Under the pieces are notes generated by a model, which was given only the letters and a program-made list of their open reading frames with translations, had not been told where the DNA came from and did no database searches. Both the position numbers and the translations under genes were made by a program. From Streptomyces sp. NBC_00775 (GTDB taxonomy: Bacteria > Actinomycetota > Actinomycetes > Streptomycetales > Streptomycetaceae): a stretch of DNA of 64,000 nucleotides. Shown here one piece after another: positions 51,971 through 59,997 of the stretch; the stretch's first letter is position 1; each line of letters begins with the position of its first letter. The stretch lies in the NCBI RefSeq assembly GCF_036347135.1, contig NZ_CP108938.1:4650001-4714000 (forward strand). Direction: 5' to 3'.

Positions 51971-53677
51971 ATGACCGGGCGGTGGGCTCTCGCGGCGGCC
52001 GAGGACGGTGGTGCGGAGGTCGCCGTCCTCGGTGCCGGCGGACTGCCCGCGGGGCCGGTGCGCAGGGAGCCGGATCTCGCGGAGGCCGTGCGGTCGCGGC
52101 CGGAGGTGAGCCGGTGGGTCTGGCGGTCCACGGCCGACGTGTATCCGCGGCTGCTCGCAGCGGGGGTGCGAGTCGAGCGGTGTTACGACATGGAGGCCGC
52201 CGAGACCCTGCTGCTCGGGCACGAGGGGCGGCTCGGCGAGCCCCGGTCGGCGGCCGCCGCGCTGGCGAGGCTGCGCGGCGGCCCCGTACCGGCTGATCCG
52301 CCGCAGCGTTCCGCCGAGCCCGGTTCGCAGTCCTCGCTTTTTGAGCCGCGTCCGGTCCACCTGCCCTTGGGCGATCTCCTGGAGGTGTACGCCGACCAGC
52401 AGCGCCGGCATGACGCCACCGCGCATCCGGAGCGGATGCGGCTGCTGACGGCCGCCGAGTCGGCGGGGATGCTGGTGGCCGCCGAGATGAACGAGGCAGG
52501 GCTGCCGTGGAGCGCGGACGTGCACCGGGACGTGCTGCACGAGCTGCTCGGGGAGCGGTACGCGGGCGGGGGCGAGCCCCGGCGTCTCGCCGAGCTGGCG
52601 GATGAGGTGTCGGCCGCTTTCGGGAGACGGGTCAGACCCGATCTGCCCGCCGATGTCGTCAAGGCCTTCGCGCAGGCCGGGATCAGGGTCAAGTCCACCC
52701 GGCGGTGGGAGATCGAGTCGATCGACCATCCTGCCGTGAAGCCGCTCGTCGAGTACAAGAAGCTGTACCGGATCTGGGTCGCTCATGGCTGGTCCTGGCT
52801 TCAGGACTGGGTGCGCGACGGGCGGTTCAGGCCTGAGTACCTGGCTGGTGGGACGGTCACGGGGCGGTGGGTGACCAACGGCGGGGGCGCCCTCCAGATC
52901 CCCAAGGTGATCCGGCGTGCCGTCGTCGCCGATCCCGGGTGGCGGCTCGTCGTGGCCGACGCCGATCAGATGGAGCCCCGGGTCCTGGCGGCCATCTCCC
53001 GCGATCCCGGGCTGATGGAGGTCGCGGGGCGTGCGACCGACCTGTACCAGTCGGTCTCCGACCGGGCGTTCGCCGGTGACCGGGCACAGGCCAAGATCGC
53101 GGTGCTGGGAGCGGTGTACGGGCAGACGTCCGGTGACGGGCTGAAGAACCTGGCCCTGCTGCGCCGGCGCTTTCCCAAGGCCGTGGCGTACGTCGACGAC
53201 GCCGCGCGCGCGGGCGAGGAAGGACGGCTCGTGCGGACCTGGCTGGGGCGGACCTGTCCTCCGGCGGTGGGGGTGGCGGGGGCGGACAGCGGGGAGGAGG
53301 CGGGTCTCCCCCAGGAACGCCCCGAGGGCGACGCCGCCGAGACCGGCGCCGATCAAGGGTGGGTTCCCGGCTACGCCTCCTCCAACTCCCGTGCCCGCGG
53401 CCGGTTCGCGCGCAACTTCGTCGTGCAGGGCAGCGCCGCCGACTGGATGCTGCTGGTGCTCGCCGCGCTCCGGCGCACCTGCACGGACCTCACCGCCGAG
53501 CTGGTCTTCTTCCAGCACGACGAGGTGATCGTGCACTGTCCGGTGGAGGAGGCGGACGCCGTGGTGACCGCGATCCGCGAGGCCGCCGACCTCGCGGGGC
53601 GCCTCACCTTCGGGGAGACACCCGTCCGGTTTCCGTTCACGACGGCTGTGGTGGAGTGCTACGCCGACGCCAAGTGA
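51971..53677 (+). CDS. Family A DNA polymerase, PolI-like without 5' nuclease
   Basis: A 568-residue protein of the actinobacterial bifunctional 3'-5' exonuclease/DNA polymerase group. Motif A is VVADADQMEPRVLAA near residue 333 (canonical DYSQIELR), motif B is AKIAVLGAVYGQTSGDG near 373, and motif C is FFQHDEVIVHC near 515; the two metal Asp residues are retained. The N-terminal exonuclease-like region is divergent and I cannot see all DEDD residues. A 35-residue Gly/Glu-rich insertion follows at about 428-462. It probably acts in repair or tolerance synthesis rather than as main PolA. Confidence 0.88.
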   Translation: MTGRWALAAAEDGGAEVAVLGAGGLPAGPVRREPDLAEAVRSRPEVSRWVWRSTADVYPRLLAAGVRVERCYDMEAAETLLLGHEGRLGEPRSAAAALARLRGGPVPADPPQRSAEPGSQSSLFEPRPVHLPLGDLLEVYADQQRRHDATAHPERMRLLTAAESAGMLVAAEMNEAGLPWSADVHRDVLHELLGERYAGGGEPRRLAELADEVSAAFGRRVRPDLPADVVKAFAQAGIRVKSTRRWEIESIDHPAVKPLVEYKKLYRIWVAHGWSWLQDWVRDGRFRPEYLAGGTVTGRWVTNGGGALQIPKVIRRAVVADPGWRLVVADADQMEPRVLAAISRDPGLMEVAGRATDLYQSVSDRAFAGDRAQAKIAVLGAVYGQTSGDGLKNLALLRRRFPKAVAYVDDAARAGEEGRLVRTWLGRTCPPAVGVAGADSGEEAGLPQERPEGDAAETGADQGWVPGYASSNSRARGRFARNFVVQGSAADWMLLVLAALRRTCTDLTAELVFFQHDEVIVHCPVEEADAVVTAIREAADLAGRLTFGETPVRFPFTTAVVECYADAK

Positions 53678-53748
53678 GCAGCCGGTCCGGGCCGGGCCGC
53701 TGTGGCAACTGCCGCAACTGCCATACCTTTCCCCGCTGTTCCTCGTAC

Positions 53749-56700
53749 CTACTCCGCCAAGAGCTTCCGCAGCTCCCCCACCACCGGGCTGTCCGTCTCC
53801 TCCAGCGCCTCCAGCGCCGACTTCCACTGCTCGTACGCCGCTTCGGTATCACCGCGCAGGCGCAGGAGCAGCCCCCGCTGGTGGCGGGCCAGTCCTCCGG
53901 TGTACCGGTCGGCCCGGCGGTCGGCGCGGCACAGCAGCAGGTCGCACTCGCTGCTCGCCCGTTCCCAGTGCCCCACCCCGCGCAGGGCGCGCACCAGCCC
54001 GAGCCGGGTCTGCGACTCGCCGTGCCAGTCGCCGTGGCCGCCGAGGATGCGCAGGCTCTCCTCGAAGTGCGGTACGGCGGCGGCCGGTTCGCCGAGGGTG
54101 AGGTGGGCGTAGCCGATGTTGCAGTGTGCGGAGTGCCGGAGGATGACGTCCCCCATCGCGTCGCCGATCGCCAGGCTGCGCTTGTGGTGGTCGATGGCGG
54201 CCCGGGGGTCGGTGTGCTCGTACAGGTTGCCGAGGTGGCTGTAGGTGATGGCCTCCATGTGCGGGTCGCCCAGCTCGCGGGAGAATTCGAGGCTTTGGAG
54301 CAGGGCCTCGCTGGACTCGGCGTAGCGGCCGAGCCCTTCGAGGAGCATGCCGCGGTTGTTCAGGCCCCGTCGCACCCAGGACAGGACGCCGAGGCGGCGC
54401 CAGATCGCCAGTGCCTCGTCGTTCAGGGCGAGGGCCTCGCCCGCGCGGCCCGTCATGAAGTGCAGCCCCGCGAGGTCTCCGAGCGCGTATGCCTCGGCGG
54501 CCTCGTCGCCGAGCCCGCGCGCCGCTGCGAGCGCGGCCCGCTGGAGGATCTCCACCTCGGCGACGCGGCCACTGCGTTGGACGTACGGGTTGAGCAGGCG
54601 CACCAGGACGGGGACGTACGGGGAGGTCTCCGCGTAGCGCTCCACCAGCGCCACCACGTTCTCCAGCTCCAGGTCGCCCCAGGCGAAGGCCTCCTGCGAG
54701 GTGCAGAACGGTGGCGTCGCCGCGACGTCCACCGTGTGCGGGGGCGGTTGGGAGGCGGTCGGGCGGCTGCGGTCCTCGCGGTCGAGCCCGGGTTCGAGGA
54801 TGGCTTCGAGGGAGCGGGCGGCGACACCGGCGTACCAGCGCAGGGCGAGCTCGGCGACGGCCGCGTCGTGGGCGCCGGGGTCAGGCGTTCCCGGGCCGGC
54901 GAACCCGTCGACCGTCGTCGCGGCGCTCTCCGGCTCCCCCATTGCCTCCGTCGCCCCCGTCGCCCCCGCGATCTCCCGGGCGAAGTCCCGCACCAGGTCG
55001 TGGGGTGCGTAGCGGCCGTACGCCGTCTCCTCCAGGAGGGCGACGTCGACGAGGCGGTCGAGGGCGGCCTCGGCGCGGCGCGGGTCGATGCCGGAGAGGC
55101 GGGCGAGGAGGGGCGCCCCGTACGCGGGGAGGTCGAGGGCGCCGATACGGCACAGGGCGAGCGCTGCGTCCCGGTCGGCCTCGCGCTCCGAGGCGCGCAG
55201 CGCGTCGTGCGCGACGGCCAGGGACCGGCGGACGCTCAGGTCGTCGTATTCCAGGTGGTGCAACCGGCCTTCTGTGGCGGCCAGTTGACCGGCGAGCACG
55301 TCCGGTGTGAGCGCGCGGCGGGCGGCGAGGCGGGCCGCGACGACGCGGAGGGCGAGCGGGAGTCCGCCGGTGAGTTCGACGAGGGCGTGGCCGCCGTCGA
55401 GGCCGTCCCGGCGGCCGGAGACCGCGCGGAGCAGTGTCGCGCTGTCCTCGTCCGACAGCGGCGCGAGCGGGAAGCGGTGTGCGCCGTCCAGCGCGGTGAG
55501 CGGGGACCGGCTCGTCACGATCACCGCGCAGCCCGCGCCCGCCGGCAGCAGCGGCCGCACCTGCGCGGCGTGTACGGCGTCGTCGAGCACCATCAGGGTG
55601 CGGGTGGGCGCGAGCATCGAGCGGAGCAACGCGGCCTTCGCGTCCGGGTGTTCGGGGATCCGGCGCGGCTCGGCGCCGAGGTCGCGGAGCAGCGCGGCGA
55701 GCGCCTGGCCGGAGGTGAGCGGGGTCATACCGGGCGTGGCGCCGTGCAGGTTGACGTACAACTGGCCGTCGGGGAAACGGTCCCGCAGCCCGTGTGCCGC
55801 ATGCAGTGCGAGCGCGCTCTTGCCGACGCCGGCCATGCCGCTGAGCACGGCGACACAGGGCATCCCCTCGGCCGCGCCCGCGGCGCCGGGTCCGGTGGTC
55901 CGGCGCTCCGGGTCGAGGGCCAGCCGCAGTTCCTCGCGGATGTCGGCGCGGCCGGTGAAGTACGCGGGGGGCGGCGGGAGCTGGGCGGGGCGCGGCGGGC
56001 CGCCCGCATCCGCCGGGACGGCCGTGGTCTGCGGCTCGCTCCGTCCTGAGTCGGTGGCCTCCGGTGCCCCCTCGGGACCGCGATGCTCCCGGAGGATCTC
56101 CAGATGGGCCTCGCGCACCGCGGGCCCCGGTTCGACGCCGAGCTCCTCCACCAGGCGGGCCCGCAGGTCGCGGTGGACGGCGAGGGCTTCGGCCTGCCGC
56201 CCGGTGCGGTGCAGCACGAGCATCAGGAGCCGGTGGAAGGCCTCGCGGAGCGGGTGTTCGGCGGTGAGCGCGGCCAGCTCGGGGGCCAGCCGGTCGAGTC
56301 GGGCAGCCGTGGGAGCGAGCCGCAGCTCGGCTTCGTACCGCCATTCCAGGACCAGCAGCCGGGCCTCCTCCAGGCGCTGGACGAAGGCGTGTCCGCCGGT
56401 CTCGGGCGGCAGGCCGCTGAGCGGGGTGCCGCGCCACAGCGCGAGCGCCGCCGTGGACTCGCGCAGCGCCCGTTCCCAGTCCCGCCCGGCGTGTGCGGCG
56501 CGCGCGGCCGTGGCGTGGTCCTCGAAGACGCGGACGTCCAACTCGCCCTCGCCGACCCGCAGGACGTATCCCGGCGGGACGGCGCGCAGCCGCTCCGGAT
56601 CGTCGAGGAGGCGCCGCAGCCGCGTCACATGGTTCTGCAGGGAGGCCTGTGCGGACGCCGGTGGTGCCCCGCCCCACAGCGCGTCCTTGAGTACGTCGAC

Positions 56701-56838
56701 CGAGACGACCCGGCCCGGTTCCAGGAGCAGCGCCGCCAACAGGGCGCGCATCTTCCCGCTGCCGATCGGCCGGAACTCGCCGTCGGCGCCGTACAGGACC
56801 GGCGGCCCCAGCAGCCCGAACCGCAGCCCGTCCCGCAT
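53749..56838 (-). CDS. AfsR/SARP-type transcriptional regulator with NB-ARC and TPR
   Basis: A 1,029-residue regulator. An OmpR-type winged helix at about 5-95 (GSGKMRALLAALLLEPGRVV) and a bacterial transcriptional activation domain at about 100-250 make the SARP module. An NB-ARC ATPase follows: Walker A GMAGVGKSALALHAAHG near 335 and Walker B TLMVLDDAV. The last 300 residues are tetratricopeptide repeats. AfsR of S. coelicolor links phosphorylation to antibiotic production; the targets of this one are unknown and no biosynthetic cluster lies here. ATG 56838 is preceded by an in-frame GTG at 56841. Confidence 0.92.
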   Translation of the reverse strand: MRDGLRFGLLGPPVLYGADGEFRPIGSGKMRALLAALLLEPGRVVSVDVLKDALWGGAPPASAQASLQNHVTRLRRLLDDPERLRAVPPGYVLRVGEGELDVRVFEDHATAARAAHAGRDWERALRESTAALALWRGTPLSGLPPETGGHAFVQRLEEARLLVLEWRYEAELRLAPTAARLDRLAPELAALTAEHPLREAFHRLLMLVLHRTGRQAEALAVHRDLRARLVEELGVEPGPAVREAHLEILREHRGPEGAPEATDSGRSEPQTTAVPADAGGPPRPAQLPPPPAYFTGRADIREELRLALDPERRTTGPGAAGAAEGMPCVAVLSGMAGVGKSALALHAAHGLRDRFPDGQLYVNLHGATPGMTPLTSGQALAALLRDLGAEPRRIPEHPDAKAALLRSMLAPTRTLMVLDDAVHAAQVRPLLPAGAGCAVIVTSRSPLTALDGAHRFPLAPLSDEDSATLLRAVSGRRDGLDGGHALVELTGGLPLALRVVAARLAARRALTPDVLAGQLAATEGRLHHLEYDDLSVRRSLAVAHDALRASEREADRDAALALCRIGALDLPAYGAPLLARLSGIDPRRAEAALDRLVDVALLEETAYGRYAPHDLVRDFAREIAGATGATEAMGEPESAATTVDGFAGPGTPDPGAHDAAVAELALRWYAGVAARSLEAILEPGLDREDRSRPTASQPPPHTVDVAATPPFCTSQEAFAWGDLELENVVALVERYAETSPYVPVLVRLLNPYVQRSGRVAEVEILQRAALAAARGLGDEAAEAYALGDLAGLHFMTGRAGEALALNDEALAIWRRLGVLSWVRRGLNNRGMLLEGLGRYAESSEALLQSLEFSRELGDPHMEAITYSHLGNLYEHTDPRAAIDHHKRSLAIGDAMGDVILRHSAHCNIGYAHLTLGEPAAAVPHFEESLRILGGHGDWHGESQTRLGLVRALRGVGHWERASSECDLLLCRADRRADRYTGGLARHQRGLLLRLRGDTEAAYEQWKSALEALEETDSPVVGELRKLLAE

Positions 56839-57175
56839 CACGCCGCCCCACTGCCTTCCCGCGCGGCCGCTCAGGCCACGCCCCGGCGACTTCGCGCCTT
56901 CTTACGGCGACATCCCGCCGACCGACTCACGGCCCCCGATGGATCCGTTGGCCACATGTTAGCGATCCGTTGGCGTGGCCTGATGTGATCACTTCATCGG
57001 ATCTGGCCCGACGGTGCGCGCGTACAACGCGTAACTCGGGGGAGTGTCGCCGCCGCGGCCGGATCCGGGGACGCGAGAGGCCCCGGTCGTCGGAGGTGAG
57101 CGACCGGGGCCTCCGTCTGTCTTCCAGACGCCGCGGGCCTGAGCGAGACCGCTCGGGTGACGGGTCTCGCGGGCC
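56839..57175. other. Intergenic region between the AfsR-like and glycosyltransferase genes
   Basis: 337 bp without a credible gene. The right part contains the terminator hairpin at 57077-57113. The left part should hold the promoter of the AfsR-like gene, read leftward. An ATG-TTAGCGATCCGTTGGC segment near 56955-56975 contains a direct repeat GATCCGTTGGC (also at 56941), possibly a regulator site. Nothing else recognisable. Confidence 0.5.
57077..57113 (-). terminator. Terminator of the glycosyltransferase gene
   Basis: A 13-bp perfect stem (GAGGCCCCGGTCG and its complement) with an 11-nt loop, centred about 80 bp beyond the glycosyltransferase stop. Confidence 0.7.
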
Positions 57176-58090
57176 TCAGATGACGGGCGGCCGGCCGAGC
57201 CGGGTGAGCCGCCACACCGTCCGCCAGCGCATCGGCCGCCGTTCCCCGCCGGACTGCCGCAGCCCCTCCGCGAACCCGCCGAACCAGGCCTTCAGCCCGC
57301 CGGCGGACCGGGTCCGTGCCAGCGTGAGCAGCATCCAGATCCCCAGGTGCACGGGGATCAGCGGGAGCGGCAGCCGGCGGCGGGTGAGCCAGACCCGGTT
57401 GCGGGCGGTCACCCGGTAGTAGATGGCGTGCCGGGCGGGCGAGGTCTTCGGGTGCTGGAGCAGCAGCCCGGGCTCGTACAGCACGGTCCACCCGGCGTCG
57501 ATGGCACGCCAGGCCATGTCGGTCTCCTCGTGCGCGAAGAAGAACTCGGCGGGCCAGTCGCCGATCTCCGCGAGCATGGGCAGGGAGAGGGCGTGCCCGC
57601 CGCCGAGGAATCCGGTGACCGGGCCGCCGCGCATCGGGTCCTTGGCCCCGACCCGCGGCACGTGCCGGCGCTGGGTCTCCCCGTTCTCGTCGGCGATGCG
57701 GAAGCCGACGATGCCGAGCCGCGGATCGGCCGCGTACAGGTCCCGTACCTTGCGCAGCACATCCGCGTCGACGAGCAGCCCGTCGTCGTCGAGCTCGACG
57801 ACGACATCGACGTCCCCGAACTCACTCAGGCGCTGGAGTCCTACATTGCGGCCGCCGGGGCACCCGAGGTTCTCGTCGACCTCGATGGTGGTCACTTCCC
57901 CGGGCAGTCCGAGACGCTCGGCGAACTCGGGCAGCGGGCAGCCGTTGCCCACGATCACGATCCGCGCGGGGGCGACGTCCTGCTTGGCCACGGAGGCGAG
58001 CAGCGCGTCGACCTCGGTGGGCCGGTTCCCCATGGTCACCACGGCAACGGCGATCCGCGGCCCCTCCTCCGCCTGTGACACGACACCCAC
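57176..58090 (-). CDS. Family 2 glycosyltransferase
   Basis: A 304-residue GT-A fold enzyme. The nucleotide-binding strand is VAVVTMGNRPTEVDALLASV, with NLGCPGGRNVGL next and the metal-binding acidic motif VVELDDDGLLVDADVL. EETDMAWRAIDAGW corresponds to the acceptor-side ED-type motif. A hydrophobic segment near 245-262 may associate with the membrane. Similar proteins are annotated as rhamnosyltransferases, but donor and acceptor are unknown. The start is GTG 58090; GTG 58081 is an alternative. Confidence 0.88.
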   Translation of the reverse strand: MGVVSQAEEGPRIAVAVVTMGNRPTEVDALLASVAKQDVAPARIVIVGNGCPLPEFAERLGLPGEVTTIEVDENLGCPGGRNVGLQRLSEFGDVDVVVELDDDGLLVDADVLRKVRDLYAADPRLGIVGFRIADENGETQRRHVPRVGAKDPMRGGPVTGFLGGGHALSLPMLAEIGDWPAEFFFAHEETDMAWRAIDAGWTVLYEPGLLLQHPKTSPARHAIYYRVTARNRVWLTRRRLPLPLIPVHLGIWMLLTLARTRSAGGLKAWFGGFAEGLRQSGGERRPMRWRTVWRLTRLGRPPVI

Positions 58091-58192
58091 CCCATCCCGG
58101 CCGACAACTGTGCCGCGATGCTAGCCGTTCACCGGAATTCCCCCTCACGTACGCCCCGGTGTACGTCCGGATGCACGTACGGACGTAGTCAC

Positions 58193-58663
58193 TCAAACCG
58201 CCCGGTTCTCCCCGCGCCGGTTCTCCCTGCGCCGTACGAACTTCAGCCCCGACCAGTCGTCGCCCAGCGCGGCCACCTTCACATCGACGACTCCGAGCGG
58301 CAGGAAGATCTCCCGCAGATCGTTCTCGGTGATGTCGCTCCGGTGCCCGGCCGCGCGCCGGGGCCGGGCGATCCAGAGCATCGCGTCGTCGGACAGGTCC
58401 TGGACCAGCCCGGATGCCTCCGCGGCCAGGTCCACGAGGGCCCGGAAGAAGGCGACGGTCACGGCCGCCCCCTTCGGGCCTCCGGCGGAGACGTCGCAGC
58501 CCTCGGGCAGCCCGGGAATGGCCCAGTCCTCCGGCGCGTGCGTCAGCCGCACCCGCTGTCCTGCCTTGACGCCGATCTTCTTGGCGAGCGGGGTACCGGA
58601 GTACCCGCCACCGCCCGCCGGACCCGTCGTACCCGCCGTACCTTCAGCGCCGGAGACACCCAT
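58193..58663 (-). CDS. DUF3052-type protein
   Basis: A 156-residue protein. After a Gly/Thr/Ala-rich leader of about 20 residues the conserved part begins GYSGTPLAKKIGVKAGQRVR and continues with DLSDDAMLWIARPRRAAGHR and LPLGVVDVKVAALGDDWSGL, matching the DUF3052 family, in which the KKLG and WIAWPK-like strings recur. Function is unknown. The frame could also begin within the leader. It is 102 bp upstream of the glycosyltransferase gene on the same strand. Confidence 0.82.
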   Translation of the reverse strand: MGVSGAEGTAGTTGPAGGGGYSGTPLAKKIGVKAGQRVRLTHAPEDWAIPGLPEGCDVSAGGPKGAAVTVAFFRALVDLAAEASGLVQDLSDDAMLWIARPRRAAGHRSDITENDLREIFLPLGVVDVKVAALGDDWSGLKFVRRRENRRGENRAV

Positions 58664-58692
58664 GCGTGCAGCATGGCACCGCGGTGCGCCGC

Positions 58693-58989
58693 TCAGGCCG
58701 CGTACGCGCCCCTGATCTCGAACTGCTCGGCCGACGGCGGACCGGCCAGCCAGTCCTTCAGGCCCGCCTGGAACTCGCGGAACTCCGCGATCGCGGGCAG
58801 CGGGTTCTCGACGCCGTCCGCGAGCTCCAGCTGCGCGACGTACGTGACTCCGTCGGGCAGCCGGTACGAGGCGTAGCGCACGCCCGCGGGCCGCTCGCGC
58901 TCGATGGCGGTGAACATCTTCTTCAGGGCCTCTTCGAGCTCGCCGACGAACTCGGGCTTCGCGGTGGAACGCACCATCAGAACGGTCAT
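58693..58989 (-). CDS. Small antibiotic-monooxygenase-like (dimeric alpha-beta barrel) protein
   Basis: A 98-residue protein beginning MTVLMVRSTAKPEFVGELEE. The pattern of an N-terminal beta strand, a long amphipathic helix, then RYASYRLPDGVTYVAQLEL and a second helix resembles the ferredoxin-like ABM fold. No catalytic residue can be named. GGGAG lies 8-9 nt upstream of the ATG. It precedes the DUF3052 gene by 29 bp. Confidence 0.78.
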   Translation of the reverse strand: MTVLMVRSTAKPEFVGELEEALKKMFTAIERERPAGVRYASYRLPDGVTYVAQLELADGVENPLPAIAEFREFQAGLKDWLAGPPSAEQFEIRGAYAA

Positions 58990-59122
58990 GTCGTCATCTC
59001 CCTGTATCCCTCTCACCGGGCCACGTCGTCGCGGCGCCGTTGTCCCCCTGACGCGCGGGAGGGCGGATGTGTGACAGGGGGCCCATTCCGTATCGCGCAG
59101 TCGCGTATCGCGGTGTGCGGGA

Positions 59123-59695
59123 TCAGTGAGCGACCGGGGGTGCGATGCAGGCCGTTTCCGGATAGGGGCCGGTGACCTCGGTCCACACGCTGTCCGCACT
59201 CACCGTGCCGGAGACACAGGCCGTCTTGCCGACCCAGATGCCGTACGCGGTGCCCGGCACCTTCTCCGCGTGGTCCACGTTCCACTTCGACCACGGGTCC
59301 TGGACCCGCATGTCCGAGGCGCGGAACCCGAGGGAGAGCAGCACGGGCCGCACGTCCTTGGGGCTGATGCGCCCCTGCCGGCGCAGCTTCTCCAGTGCCG
59401 GCCCGACCTTCTTCGCCTTCTCCTTGGCGGCCGCCTCGTCCGCCGGGCTCATGTCCCCGGGGCGGCGGCCGATGTTGTTCTCGGCGTTGTGCGGCGCGCT
59501 GTCACCCCGGTCCGGCTCGGCCTGCGGGCTCGCGGGCGGCGAGGAGGAGCCGGCGGCCGGGGTGCGGGACGGCTGCGCGCCGGGCGTCTGGGTTCCGCAC
59601 GCGGCGAGCGACACGGCGGCGGTCACGGCCAAGAGGGCGGCACGGATGGCGCTCTGACGGCTCCTACGGCTCTCACGGCTCGCATGGGAAGGCAT
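59123..59695 (-). CDS. Lipoprotein, function unknown
   Basis: A 190-residue exported protein. A basic N-terminus with several Arg-Ser pairs precedes the hydrophobic core and the lipobox LAAC near residue 32. A Pro/Ser/Ala-rich linker of 40 residues leads to a small helical-plus-beta domain of about 110 residues, containing KVGPALEKLRRQGRISPKDV and two Cys residues near the end that could pair. No family recognised. ATG 59695 lacks a good ribosome site. Confidence 0.68.
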   Translation of the reverse strand: MPSHASRESRRSRQSAIRAALLAVTAAVSLAACGTQTPGAQPSRTPAAGSSSPPASPQAEPDRGDSAPHNAENNIGRRPGDMSPADEAAAKEKAKKVGPALEKLRRQGRISPKDVRPVLLSLGFRASDMRVQDPWSKWNVDHAEKVPGTAYGIWVGKTACVSGTVSADSVWTEVTGPYPETACIAPPVAH

Positions 59696-59997
59696 GACGC
59701 CAGGTTGGCAGAGGGGGCGGCCCGGCCACGTGAGTACGGACACTCATATCCGCCGGAAAGAGCGTGCGAAGAGCCCGCGAGGAGCGGCCAACAGCCTTAC
59801 TCCACTGGGGATTTGTAGGGGATCGCCAGAAGAGGGCCCGCTGTCACCATGCTCCCGCCGGCCACAGGAGTGACATCGAGCCGGCGTCCCCACATCTCCG
59901 CCCTCTGAGGGCTTGCCTTCTCTGTCTGTCGGCGCCGGTCCCCGGGTGCGGTTGCACGCCCTGATCCGGGCGTGAATTCCAGAAGAAGGACGGGAAG
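59696..59997. other. Intergenic region upstream of the SGNH exoprotein gene
   Basis: 302 bp without a gene. It should contain divergent promoters for the lipoprotein and the exoprotein. A 7-bp dyad CACGCCC-TGATCC-GGGCGTG lies at 59955-59974, 23 nt before the TTG start, and could be an operator or leader hairpin; TTGCAC at 59952 may be a -35 box. I looked for a c-di-AMP riboswitch, which often precedes cell-wall hydrolase genes, and did not find a convincing one. Confidence 0.45.

Noticed and set aside
53359..56049. Plus-strand open frame opposite the AfsR-like gene
   Set aside because: Antisense shadow of a gene with clear SARP, NB-ARC and TPR domains.
59696..59997. c-di-AMP riboswitch upstream of the cell-wall-type exoprotein
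   Set aside because: Conserved riboswitch boxes could not be recognised; only a short 7-bp dyad is present.
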